Assembly (NCBI GenBank): GCA_029573235.1
Contig: JAKQGX010000012.1
Span: forward strand, 1-64,000
From: Bacteroidota bacterium
GTDB taxonomy: Bacteria > Bacteroidota > Bacteroidia > Chitinophagales > Chitinophagaceae
DNA length: 64,000 nt
Reading direction: 5' to 3'
In this document: one piece after another, positions 54,385 to 62,734 of the stretch
Numbering within the stretch: position 1 is the stretch's first letter
How the letters are laid out: the number at the start of each line of letters is the position of its first letter
Made by a program: the position numbers and the translations under genes
Notes under the pieces: model-generated
The model's input: only the letters and a program-made list of their open reading frames with translations
What the model was told of the DNA's origin: nothing
Databases searched by the model: none

Positions 54385-55761
54385 ATGGATAACAAAGCTC
54401 GGTTTCTTGCGAAAAGTGCTGTTAAAGCAAGTGATTTAGACCACAAACGCAAGTTGGCCTTTAATATTCAAAAGTATTCGGATACCGTCGTAAAAGGGAA
54501 AAAGCAATTTGCCCAATTAGAGAATGCACGAAAAAAGGCTAAAAATTGTAAATGGAGGGGCATCGAAAACCTCGATAAAAACCTCGAGTTATTTGAAAAA
54601 AACTTTACGGCACGCGGCGGTAAGGTGATATGGGCAGAAACGGCTCAAGAAGCCTTAGATGCTGTATTGACCATTTGCAGGCAGAAAAATGCAAAGCAAG
54701 TAGTCAAAATGAAGTCGATGGTTACGGAAGAAATTCATCTCAATCATTTCTTGCAGCAACACGGCATTGAAAGTGTAGAAACGGATTTAGGAGAATACAT
54801 TCAACAGTTGGATGGCGAGCCTCCTTACCATATTGTTACGCCAGCCATGCACAAAAGCAAAGAAGATGTAGCCAAGTTATTTCATGAAAAGCTGGGTACC
54901 GACCCACAGCTCACCCCACCGGAGCTCACGCAAATAGCTCGTGCAAATCTTCGTGAAAAATATACCACAGCGGATATTGGGCTTACCGGTGGTAATTTTC
55001 TGATAGCAGATATTGGTGCCGTTTGCGCTAGCGAAAATGAAGGAAACGGGCGGCTTTCAACTGCCTTTGCTAAAACCCAAATAGCCATCGTAGGTATCGA
55101 AAAGATATTACCCTCCGTCAAAGACCTTTCGTTGTTTTGGCCTCTGTTGGCAACATACGGTACCGGGCAAAACCTCACAGTATATAATACCATTTTCACC
55201 GGACCGGCACAACCCGGTGAACAAGACGGACCTGAAGAAATGTATGTTATCTTACTGGACAATGGGCGCACCAATCTTATTCACAGAAAAGAAATAAGAG
55301 AAAGCATGTATTGCATTCGCTGTGGTGCATGTCTGAATGTTTGTCCGGTATATAAAAACATTGGAGGACATACTTACAGTACCACTTATAGCGGGCCTAT
55401 CGGCTCGGTTATTTCGCCACACATGAAAGGCATGAAGGACTATAGTCATTTGAGCTATGCCTCCAGCCTCTGTGGCAGTTGCACCGAAACATGTCCTGTA
55501 AAAATAAATATACACGGGATGCTGGTGGAAAACAGACACATCGCCACTAATGAAGGGAAGGGAAGTTTTGGCGAAGACATGGGATGGAAGCTATGGAAAC
55601 GTGCGATGCTCAGTCGCCGATTGATGAATATGGCCGGCGCCGGAACAAAAGAAAAACTAGTTCACAAACTTTTTAAAAATAGCTGGGGTGCCCACCGACA
55701 ATCGTTACATTTCCCTCCCAAAACGTTTCAACAACTATGGAAAGGGCGTAACAAAAATTAA
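54385..55761 (+). CDS. lutB: LutB-type iron-sulfur protein (lactate utilisation family)
   Basis: A 458-residue protein of the LutB/LldF family, which takes part in oxidising lactate or feeding its electrons onward. The N-terminal half is the LUD domain (GIGLTGGNFLIADIGAV region, GIEKILPSVKDL). The C-terminal half holds two 4Fe-4S binding motifs, CIRCGACLNVCPVY (about 309-322) and CGSCTETCPVKI (about 363-374). Family members usually sit with lutA and lutC, which are absent here. The next gene, a polysaccharide deacetylase, starts two bases after the stop codon. Confidence 0.92.
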   Translation: MDNKARFLAKSAVKASDLDHKRKLAFNIQKYSDTVVKGKKQFAQLENARKKAKNCKWRGIENLDKNLELFEKNFTARGGKVIWAETAQEALDAVLTICRQKNAKQVVKMKSMVTEEIHLNHFLQQHGIESVETDLGEYIQQLDGEPPYHIVTPAMHKSKEDVAKLFHEKLGTDPQLTPPELTQIARANLREKYTTADIGLTGGNFLIADIGAVCASENEGNGRLSTAFAKTQIAIVGIEKILPSVKDLSLFWPLLATYGTGQNLTVYNTIFTGPAQPGEQDGPEEMYVILLDNGRTNLIHRKEIRESMYCIRCGACLNVCPVYKNIGGHTYSTTYSGPIGSVISPHMKGMKDYSHLSYASSLCGSCTETCPVKINIHGMLVENRHIATNEGKGSFGEDMGWKLWKRAMLSRRLMNMAGAGTKEKLVHKLFKNSWGAHRQSLHFPPKTFQQLWKGRNKN

Positions 55762-55763
55762 TC

Positions 55764-57080
55764 ATGGCTGCCATCACCATTTTATGTAAGCAAGATAGTC
55801 CACGGTTGCGGTATGTGCTCGACTGGATATTCAAGCATGTGATGCATATTACGTACTTATTGGAGAGCGATGTAGAAAACCTTTCTGAATGCGAGGCTTG
55901 CATAGCTTATGGCGAAGTCTATGAAAATGCCTACATAACCCTACCTGATGCCGGCTTACTATGGGAAAAAGCAATACAACAGCACTCCATCCCAACGGGT
56001 AATTGGAACAACATTCCTACCCTTTATCATCAGGCGGACAGTGCTGCCACAGTACCTTTTGACCTATTTAGTGCCATCTTTTTCTTACTATCTCGCTACG
56101 AAGAATACTATCCGCATACCCCCGATAAACATGGACGATACCCGGCTACTGAAAGTATTTTATACAAAAACAATTGGCTGTTGCGCCCGTTAATAGACGA
56201 ATGGATATATGCATTCTATCTGATGCTAAAGGAGAAAGGGGTACCGGCACAACTTTCGGGATTTAGGTTTGTACCTACTTATGATATTGACATGGCCTAT
56301 TCCTTCAAACACAAAGGAACCCGAAGAAATATTGGCGGTTTTTTGCGTAGTATATTAAAAGGAGATAAAAAAGAAATTATCCTTCGCCAACGTGTATTAG
56401 CATCCCGCGCTTTGGACCCATACGATTCGTTTGTTTTCATAAAAGGGTTGCACGCACAATATCATGTGCATCCCATATACTTCATGTTGGTAGCGCTGCA
56501 AACAACGGCTTATGATAAAAATATCCATCCGGAAACAAGTGTGATGCAACGTTTGATTCGGAGACTAAAGCATGAAGGTAGTATTGGGTTGCACCCTTCG
56601 TATTACTCTGACAAGGAAAAAACTTTTCAAGAAGAAGCCACTCTATTAAAACAAACCGTTGGTGAAAACATTACCCAATCACGACAACACTATTTACGGT
56701 TTACGGTGCCGAAAACCTATCCATACCTGATAAAACAAGGTGTAGCTCATGATTATAGTATGGGCTATGGCAGCGCATTAGGATTCCGATGTGCTACCGG
56801 GCGTAGCTTTTACTGGTACGATATTTCAAAAGAAATTGCAGCGCCACTCATTGTTCATCCATTTTGCTTTATGGATGCAACAGCTCATTACGAAGCTAAA
56901 TTATCTACACAGGAGTCATTGGAAACTTTGCTGGGTATGATGCACATTTTGAAACGTACCGAAAGTCAAATGGTCACTGTTTTTCACAATTTTTCGTTGG
57001 GAACCGATACTGCTTGGAAGGGTTGGGATACCTTATACGAAACCTTTATCAAAGCTTGCATTGCCCATCGAAATCATTGA
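55764..57080 (+). CDS. Polysaccharide deacetylase family protein with DUF7033-like N-terminus
   Basis: A 438-residue protein. The N-terminal part (about 1-140, ending SRYEEYYPHTPDKHGRYPA) matches the extension found in Bacteroidota deacetylase-like proteins. The C-terminal part begins with VPTYDIDMAYSF, where the two aspartates recall the metal-binding motif of carbohydrate esterase family 4, followed by GLHPSYYSDKEKTFQEE with a histidine and HPFCFMD. No signal peptide is visible, so it probably acts in the cytoplasm. The substrate is unknown. It starts two bases after lutB. Confidence 0.82.
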   Translation: MAAITILCKQDSPRLRYVLDWIFKHVMHITYLLESDVENLSECEACIAYGEVYENAYITLPDAGLLWEKAIQQHSIPTGNWNNIPTLYHQADSAATVPFDLFSAIFFLLSRYEEYYPHTPDKHGRYPATESILYKNNWLLRPLIDEWIYAFYLMLKEKGVPAQLSGFRFVPTYDIDMAYSFKHKGTRRNIGGFLRSILKGDKKEIILRQRVLASRALDPYDSFVFIKGLHAQYHVHPIYFMLVALQTTAYDKNIHPETSVMQRLIRRLKHEGSIGLHPSYYSDKEKTFQEEATLLKQTVGENITQSRQHYLRFTVPKTYPYLIKQGVAHDYSMGYGSALGFRCATGRSFYWYDISKEIAAPLIVHPFCFMDATAHYEAKLSTQESLETLLGMMHILKRTESQMVTVFHNFSLGTDTAWKGWDTLYETFIKACIAHRNH

Positions 57081-57163
57081 TACGAATGAGCCGTTACTTA
57101 TTTTCAAACTTGCAAATAGAGGGTTCCTTCACTAATTATATTATACAGTTATACCGCCAATGA

Positions 57164-57194
57164 CAAAGCCTGCATCAAGTTGATGCAGGCTTTG
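57164..57194. terminator. Strong hairpin between convergent genes
   Basis: A 14-bp perfect stem (CAAAGCCTGCATCA and its complement) with a three-base loop. There is no long T run on either side, so termination is probable but not classic. Confidence 0.6.
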
Positions 57195-57218
57195 CCATAC
57201 GCTCAATACTCTTTGTGT

Positions 57219-58589
57219 TTATTTGCTAAAGGCATTTAGCACATCATATTTGGTAAGGATATGGTATTCTCCACTTTCATCTTTAGCGAGCACAGCACCA
57301 TTTTCCTTATTGATATAGTTTGATAAGCGCTCAACGGTTGTGTCCATTTCCACCACCGGTAAGGCATTTTCTTTTACACTGGCAATATCGGATTCTTTTA
57401 CATCACTATTTTCAATTAGTTTTTTAAACAAGCCTGCTTGTGTAATAGCACCTGTAATAGTACCCGCATTCATTACCGGTATTTGCTCAATATCATACTT
57501 CTTCATGAGGGCTAATGCATCTGCCACCTTCGCACTCTCATCAATGGTTAGCAGTCTTCTTTTTCCCAGTCCTGCAATCAGGTCTTTCACTGTATCTACA
57601 TCCAAAAAGCCTCTATCCATCATCCATTCATCGTTATAAATTTTTCCTACATAACGGCTGCCATGGTCATGAAATATCACTACTACCAAATCAGTAGGTT
57701 TTAGCTGATCTTTCAATTGCCTCAAACCGGCTATTACCGAACCTGCCGAATATCCAACAAATAATCCTTCTTCCTTGGCTATGCGACGAGCCATAACAGC
57801 TCCATCTTTGTCAGTTACTTTTTCGAAGTGGTCGATGACGTTCTTGATATAGTTTTCCGGCAAAAAATCTTCCCCAAACCCTTCTGAAATGTAAGGGTAA
57901 ACTTCTTTCATGTCCAACTCTCCGGTTTCAAACCATTTTTTTAGCAAAGAACCATAGCTGTCAATCGCCCACATCTTAATGTTAGGATTTTTTTCTTTCA
58001 TGAACATGCCAATGCCCGTAATAGTACCACCCGTACCGGAGGCCACCACTACGTGTGTAACCTTTCCTTCCGTTTGTTCCCATATTTCAGGAGCGGTAGT
58101 TTCATAGTGAGCCAAGCGATTGGCAAGGTTGTCGTATTGGTTTACATACCAGCTATTCGGCACTTCTTTTGCCAACCTTTTAGACACAGAATAGTAGGAA
58201 CGCGGGTCTTCAGGCTCTACGTTCGTGGGGCATACTATCACTTCAGCTCCCACCGCTTTCAGGATGTCTATTTTTTCTTTTGACTGTTTGTCCGTAGTGG
58301 TGAAAATACATTTATACCCTTTAATGATGGCAGCTAATGCCAAGCCCATACCGGTATTACCTGAGGTACCTTCAATAATAGTACCACCTGGTTTTATCTT
58401 ACCTTCCTGCTCTGCTACTTCCAACATTTTTAGAGCCATGCGATCTTTGATGGAGTTGCCGGGATTGAAGAAATCTACTTTGGCATATACCGGACAAGGG
58501 AGCCCAGCAGCAACCTTATTGAGCTTTATCAATGGGGTGTTTCCTATAGTTTGCAGCACATTATCGTAAACACGTTTACTCGGATTCAT
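57219..58589 (-). CDS. Cystathionine beta-synthase with C-terminal CBS domains
   Basis: A 456-residue PLP enzyme that condenses serine and homocysteine to cystathionine. The PLP lysine is Lys48 in NPGNSIKDRM; GTSGNTGMG binds substrate and SGTGGTITG the phosphate. The catalytic domain spans about 1-320. Two CBS repeats follow (about 340-456), including YDIEQIPVMNAGTITGAITQ, and probably give allosteric control. The length and layout match the eukaryote-like CBS rather than the short cysteine synthase. An 18-bp palindrome lies just upstream. Confidence 0.93.
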   Translation of the reverse strand: MNPSKRVYDNVLQTIGNTPLIKLNKVAAGLPCPVYAKVDFFNPGNSIKDRMALKMLEVAEQEGKIKPGGTIIEGTSGNTGMGLALAAIIKGYKCIFTTTDKQSKEKIDILKAVGAEVIVCPTNVEPEDPRSYYSVSKRLAKEVPNSWYVNQYDNLANRLAHYETTAPEIWEQTEGKVTHVVVASGTGGTITGIGMFMKEKNPNIKMWAIDSYGSLLKKWFETGELDMKEVYPYISEGFGEDFLPENYIKNVIDHFEKVTDKDGAVMARRIAKEEGLFVGYSAGSVIAGLRQLKDQLKPTDLVVVIFHDHGSRYVGKIYNDEWMMDRGFLDVDTVKDLIAGLGKRRLLTIDESAKVADALALMKKYDIEQIPVMNAGTITGAITQAGLFKKLIENSDVKESDIASVKENALPVVEMDTTVERLSNYINKENGAVLAKDESGEYHILTKYDVLNAFSK

Positions 58590-58620
58590 CTTTATTATGT
58601 TTTTTGTTTATTATGTTATG

Positions 58621-58638
58621 TCAGTATTGAAATACTGA
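58621..58638. promoter_or_regulatory. Palindromic site upstream of cystathionine beta-synthase gene
   Basis: TCAGTATT (58621-58628), GA, AATACTGA (58631-58638): a perfect inverted repeat 32 bases upstream of the start codon. No T tract follows on the minus strand, which argues against a terminator and for a regulator binding site or a leader hairpin. Confidence 0.5.
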
Positions 58639-58819
58639 TTTTATTGGATTGGGAATAATTAGTGACAATTACTTGGGTATAAGTACGTTATCAACCAATT
58701 TGAAAAAGATTGATTCTTAATTATAAAAAAAAGTACAATGCAATAATGCGTTTTGCCCACATACATTATACGCTATAGTTTCATACAATGTTTTGGCAAT
58801 GAGAATAGTTATTTATGGT

Positions 58820-59329
58820 TTATGAATGGAAGGCGTTGGTAAAGAAGTACAGATAAATGGTAAGCAAAATGAACACAATTATTACAATTGTCATAATGGT
58901 AATGGTACTTTTGTATCCTTTGTTTACGGCTTTCATTTTGTTGAGATCGCCAAGGTTGTTCAATATGTTTTCTGTACGGGAAAAAGCTGTCTCTCCCTTT
59001 ACTACATAATCATAGGCACCATATTTCATGCTATCTACAGCTACTTCTATTTTATCTTGCCCGGATATCATGATCACTTGTGTTTCAGGGCATTTTTCCT
59101 TTAAAGCTTTTAGGATTTCTACCCCATTTTTTGCATTGGGCAAATGAGCACTGAGGTGATAATCTAATACAACAACTTCTGGATTGAGGTCGATATTTTT
59201 GAGCATCTCCTCTCCGCTTTCAAATGTTTTAATGTCATAAAGAAAGCGTTCACTAAGGTAGTCCTTAAGCATTTCATTTTGGATGGGTTCATCATCTACT
59301 AAGAAGATGTAGCGCTTGTTTGTGTCCAT
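58820..59329 (-). CDS. Response regulator receiver protein with C-terminal membrane helix
   Basis: A 169-residue protein. Residues 1-125 form a complete receiver: Asp12-Asp13, phosphoacceptor Asp56 in VVVLDYHLS, Ser89 in MISGQ and Lys111. There is no DNA-binding or enzymatic output domain. Instead, after a short basic linker, residues about 142-163 form one hydrophobic segment (STITIMTIVIIVFILLTIYL), predicted to anchor the protein in the inner membrane with the receiver in the cytoplasm. No kinase is adjacent. It may act as a phosphate sink or recruit partners to the membrane. Confidence 0.87.
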   Translation of the reverse strand: MDTNKRYIFLVDDEPIQNEMLKDYLSERFLYDIKTFESGEEMLKNIDLNPEVVVLDYHLSAHLPNAKNGVEILKALKEKCPETQVIMISGQDKIEVAVDSMKYGAYDYVVKGETAFSRTENILNNLGDLNKMKAVNKGYKSTITIMTIVIIVFILLTIYLYFFTNAFHS

Positions 59330-59449
59330 TTTGAAGGAAATTCAATTTTCGAGTAAAATAAAAAAAATAAATGTAACCAACCAATGATTTACCACTTAAA
59401 TATTGTAGTAATAAGTCACTCTTTGAAAATGGAGAAAGGGTATATGTCC

Positions 59450-59482
59450 AAAAAAAGCCTTTACAAAAGAGTAAAGGCTTTT
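59450..59482 (-). terminator. Rho-independent terminator after metK
   Basis: On the minus strand AAAAGCCTTTAC and GTAAAGGCTTTT arms with a six-base loop are followed by a T run, 27 bases past the metK stop. Confidence 0.94.
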
Positions 59483-59508
59483 GAGATATTTCGTTAATCA
59501 GTTTTTAA

Positions 59509-60786
59509 TTAAATATTAAATGCTTTTTTCACAGCATCAACGTAGTCCAGCTTTTCCCAAGTGAAGAGTTCAACTTCTACTTTTTTCTCGAAATCTTTAC
59601 CGGAATTGAACACCTTTGTAACTACTTCATTTTTTCTTCCCATGTGTCCATAGGCTGCTGTTTCGCTGTAAATGGGGTTACGCAATTTTAGTCTTTGCTC
59701 AATAGCATAAGGGCGCATGTCAAAAATCTTTTCGGCAACTTTGGCTATTTCACCATCGGTCATATTTACTTTGGCAGTACCACGAGTATCTACAAACAAA
59801 CCACATGGTTTTGCCACACCAATTGCATAAGAAACCTGCACTAAAATTTCATCAGCCACACCTGCAGCCACTAAGTTTTTAGCAATATGGCGTGTCGCAT
59901 AGGCAGCACTTCTATCTACCTTGCTGGGGTCCTTTCCGGAGAAGGCACCACCACCATGAGCACCCTTACCACCATACGTATCTACGATAATCTTACGACC
60001 GGTAAGCCCGGTATCTCCGTGAGGCCCACCGATTACAAATTTTCCGGTTGGGTTGATATGGTATTGAATATCCTCGTTGAATAATTTTTGTATAGCCGGA
60101 GTCAATTGTGCTTTTACTCTTGGGATAATAATTTCCTTTACATCTTTATTGATTTGTGCAAGCATGGCATTGTCTTCGTCAAAATCATCGTGCTGTGTAG
60201 ATACTACGATGGTGTCAATACGGATAGGTTGGTTGTCGTCGCTGTATTCAATGGTTACTTGGCTTTTAGCATCCGGACGCAGGTAGGTCATTTCTTTTCC
60301 GGCTCTGCGGGTATTCGAAAGCTCTTGTAAAATTTTGTGAGCGATATCTAAAGCAAGCGGCATGTAATTTTCCGTTTCTTTGGTAGCATACCCAAACATC
60401 ATACCCTGGTCGCCCGCACCTTGCGCATTGGCTTTGGCTTCAAAATCGTTGTTAGATGCTACTCTGTCAACACCTTGGTTGATATCGCTAGACTGCTCAT
60501 GGATGGCTGAAAATACACCACAAGAGTGCGCCTCAAACATGTACTCAGACTTCGTATATCCGATGTTTTTTATCACATTGCGAGCAATGTCTTGCACGTC
60601 CAAGTAAGCTTTGGATTTTACTTCACCGGCAAGTACTACTTGGCCGGTAGTTACTAAGGTTTCGCAAGCAACTTTTGCTTCGGGGTCGTATGCTAAAAAA
60701 TGGTCGATGAGTGCGTCCGATATTTGATCGGCTACTTTATCGGGGTGTCCTTCGGATACAGATTCGGAAGTAAATAAGTAAGGCAT
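59509..60786 (-). CDS. metK: S-adenosylmethionine synthetase
   Basis: A 425-residue enzyme making S-adenosylmethionine from methionine and ATP. Signatures are [18 protein letters not shown] at the N-terminus, [12 protein letters not shown] (ATP binding), and [19 protein letters not shown] (P loop). Slightly longer than the E. coli enzyme (384), as in other Bacteroidota. It has its own promoter and terminator, and lies downstream of glmS in the same direction. Confidence 0.97.
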   Translation of the reverse strand: MPYLFTSESVSEGHPDKVADQISDALIDHFLAYDPEAKVACETLVTTGQVVLAGEVKSKAYLDVQDIARNVIKNIGYTKSEYMFEAHSCGVFSAIHEQSSDINQGVDRVASNNDFEAKANAQGAGDQGMMFGYATKETENYMPLALDIAHKILQELSNTRRAGKEMTYLRPDAKSQVTIEYSDDNQPIRIDTIVVSTQHDDFDEDNAMLAQINKDVKEIIIPRVKAQLTPAIQKLFNEDIQYHINPTGKFVIGGPHGDTGLTGRKIIVDTYGGKGAHGGGAFSGKDPSKVDRSAAYATRHIAKNLVAAGVADEILVQVSYAIGVAKPCGLFVDTRGTAKVNMTDGEIAKVAEKIFDMRPYAIEQRLKLRNPIYSETAAYGHMGRKNEVVTKVFNSGKDFEKKVEVELFTWEKLDYVDAVKKAFNI

Positions 60787-60833
60787 TTTTTGTTGTTATT
60801 TATAATTGGTGATGATCAAAATTAAAAAGTGTG

Positions 60834-60867
60834 CAAATCTACAATTCGCAAGGGAATAAACTTTCAA
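60834..60867 (-). promoter_or_regulatory. Bacteroidota promoter of metK
   Basis: On the minus strand TTG (60867-60865), 23 bases, then a perfect TAGATTTG (60841-60834), about 48 bases upstream of the ATG. The 23-base spacer equals that of the aspartate kinase promoter. Confidence 0.65.
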
Positions 60868-60878
60868 TAAAATGAAAA

Positions 60879-62717
60879 TTATTCTACTGTAACAGATTTA
60901 GCCAAGTTACGTGGTTGGTCCACATTGGCACCACGCATTACAGCAATATGATATGATAAAAGTTGCAATGGTACGATAGTTACCAGAGGGGATAATATCT
61001 CTTCAGTTGCAGGTACTTCGATTACGTGATCGGCTATTTCTTTTATTTCGGTATCTCCTTCGTTTACGATGGCAATTACTTTTCCTTTTCTTGCTTTTAC
61101 CTCTTGGATGTTAGAAATAATTTTTTCGTACGCACTTTGATTGGTGGCTAGGAATACTACCGGCATAGCTTCATCAATTAAGGCGATGGGGCCGTGTTTC
61201 ATTTCGGCAGCAGGATATCCCTCAGCATGTATGTACGAGATTTCTTTCAGTTTTAAAGCGCCTTCTAAAGCAACCGGGAAGTTTAATCCCCTTCCTAAAT
61301 ACAGGAAGTTGGGAGCATCTTTATAAATAGCTGCAATTTCTTTTACCTGCTCGTCAAGGGCTAATGCTTTTTCTACTTTTTTAGGAATATTTTCTAACTC
61401 ATACAGTATTTCACGCAACTTGCTATTGGCAATGGTACCCTTGTGCTTTGCAATTTGTAAGGCAATAAGTATTAATATGGATACCTGAGTAGAAAATGCC
61501 TTGGTAGAAGCCACTCCAATTTCCGGACCGGCATGTGTATAGGATCCGGCATGCGAAACCCGCGCTATAGAAGAGCCGATAACGTTGCAGATACCATATA
61601 TTAATGCTTGCCGTTCTTTAGCCAATTCAATAGCTGCAAGCGTATCCGCGGTTTCCCCACTTTGTGAGATGGCCAGTACTACATCAGAAGAGTTGATGAT
61701 GGGATTTCGGTAGCGGAATTCTGAAGCATATTCCACTTCCACATTCACCCTGGCCAGTTCTTCTATCAGGTATTCACCAATTAAGCCTGAGTGCCATGAA
61801 GTACCACAGGCAGTGATGATAATGCGATGTGCATTGTTGATACGATTGATATATTCATCCAGTCCACCCAATTTTATCCAACCTTCTACTGCACTCATTC
61901 TTCCACGAAGAGAGTCTGCAATTACTTTAGGTTGCTCATATATTTCTTTGAGCATAAAATGTTCGAAACCTCCTTTTTCAATGGCTTCGATGCTCATTTC
62001 TAATTTTTGAATGGCAGGAGATTTCTCTACATTCCCCAAGGTCTTGATATAAAAATCACCGGTTCTATTTATTACTGCATATTCTTGGTCATCTAGATAT
62101 ACTACGTTTTTGGTGTATTCTACAATGGGTGATGCATCGGATGCTATAAAAAATTCTTTTTCTCCAATACCTAATACCAAGGGGCTTCCTTTCCGTGCAG
62201 CAATAAGTTGATTGGGATTGTTTTTATCCATCACCACAATGGCGTAGGCGCCAATTACTTGGTTTAATGCAATTCGTACAGCATCTTCCAGTGTGCATTT
62301 TTCTTGCTTCTTGATTTCTTCAATCAAGTTTATTAAAACCTCTGTATCTGTATCCGAATGAAAGGTATAGCCACGCCCTTTTAATTCTGTTTTTATGGAT
62401 GCGTAGTTTTCAATAATTCCATTGTGGATGATGGTCAGGTTGCCGGATTGTGATAAGTGGGGGTGTGCATTTTCATCATTTGGTGCACCGTGGGTAGCCC
62501 ATCGGGTATGTCCTATTCCAATGGTAGAGGTTACATCACTATCAGCTATGTGCTTTTCTAAATCACTTACTTTACCGGCTTTTTTGTACACATGCAAATC
62601 GCCATTTAGGATTGCAATACCGGCACTGTCATAGCCTCTATATTCAAGCCTTTTCAGCCCTTTGAGTAATATTGGAAAGACTTCTCTATTACCTATATAA
62701 CCAACAATTCCGCACAT
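60879..62717 (-). CDS. glmS: Glutamine-fructose-6-phosphate aminotransferase (isomerising)
   Basis: A 612-residue enzyme that makes glucosamine 6-phosphate from fructose 6-phosphate and glutamine, the entry to peptidoglycan and lipid A synthesis. The N-terminal nucleophile Cys2 is in MCGIVGYIG, followed by GHTRWATHG. Two SIS sugar-isomerase domains follow (ACGTSWHSG, ISQSGETADT), and the C-terminus ends PRNLAKSVTVE as expected. It begins 17 bases after the DUF4270 gene and is probably co-transcribed with it. Confidence 0.97.
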   Translation of the reverse strand: MCGIVGYIGNREVFPILLKGLKRLEYRGYDSAGIAILNGDLHVYKKAGKVSDLEKHIADSDVTSTIGIGHTRWATHGAPNDENAHPHLSQSGNLTIIHNGIIENYASIKTELKGRGYTFHSDTDTEVLINLIEEIKKQEKCTLEDAVRIALNQVIGAYAIVVMDKNNPNQLIAARKGSPLVLGIGEKEFFIASDASPIVEYTKNVVYLDDQEYAVINRTGDFYIKTLGNVEKSPAIQKLEMSIEAIEKGGFEHFMLKEIYEQPKVIADSLRGRMSAVEGWIKLGGLDEYINRINNAHRIIITACGTSWHSGLIGEYLIEELARVNVEVEYASEFRYRNPIINSSDVVLAISQSGETADTLAAIELAKERQALIYGICNVIGSSIARVSHAGSYTHAGPEIGVASTKAFSTQVSILILIALQIAKHKGTIANSKLREILYELENIPKKVEKALALDEQVKEIAAIYKDAPNFLYLGRGLNFPVALEGALKLKEISYIHAEGYPAAEMKHGPIALIDEAMPVVFLATNQSAYEKIISNIQEVKARKGKVIAIVNEGDTEIKEIADHVIEVPATEEILSPLVTIVPLQLLSYHIAVMRGANVDQPRNLAKSVTVE

Positions 62718-62734
62718 AGTGTATTAATGGAGTT

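Noticed and set aside
60787-60878. SAM riboswitch upstream of metK.
   Set aside because: Only 92 bases separate metK from glmS, with no SAM aptamer pattern; a normal promoter explains the region.
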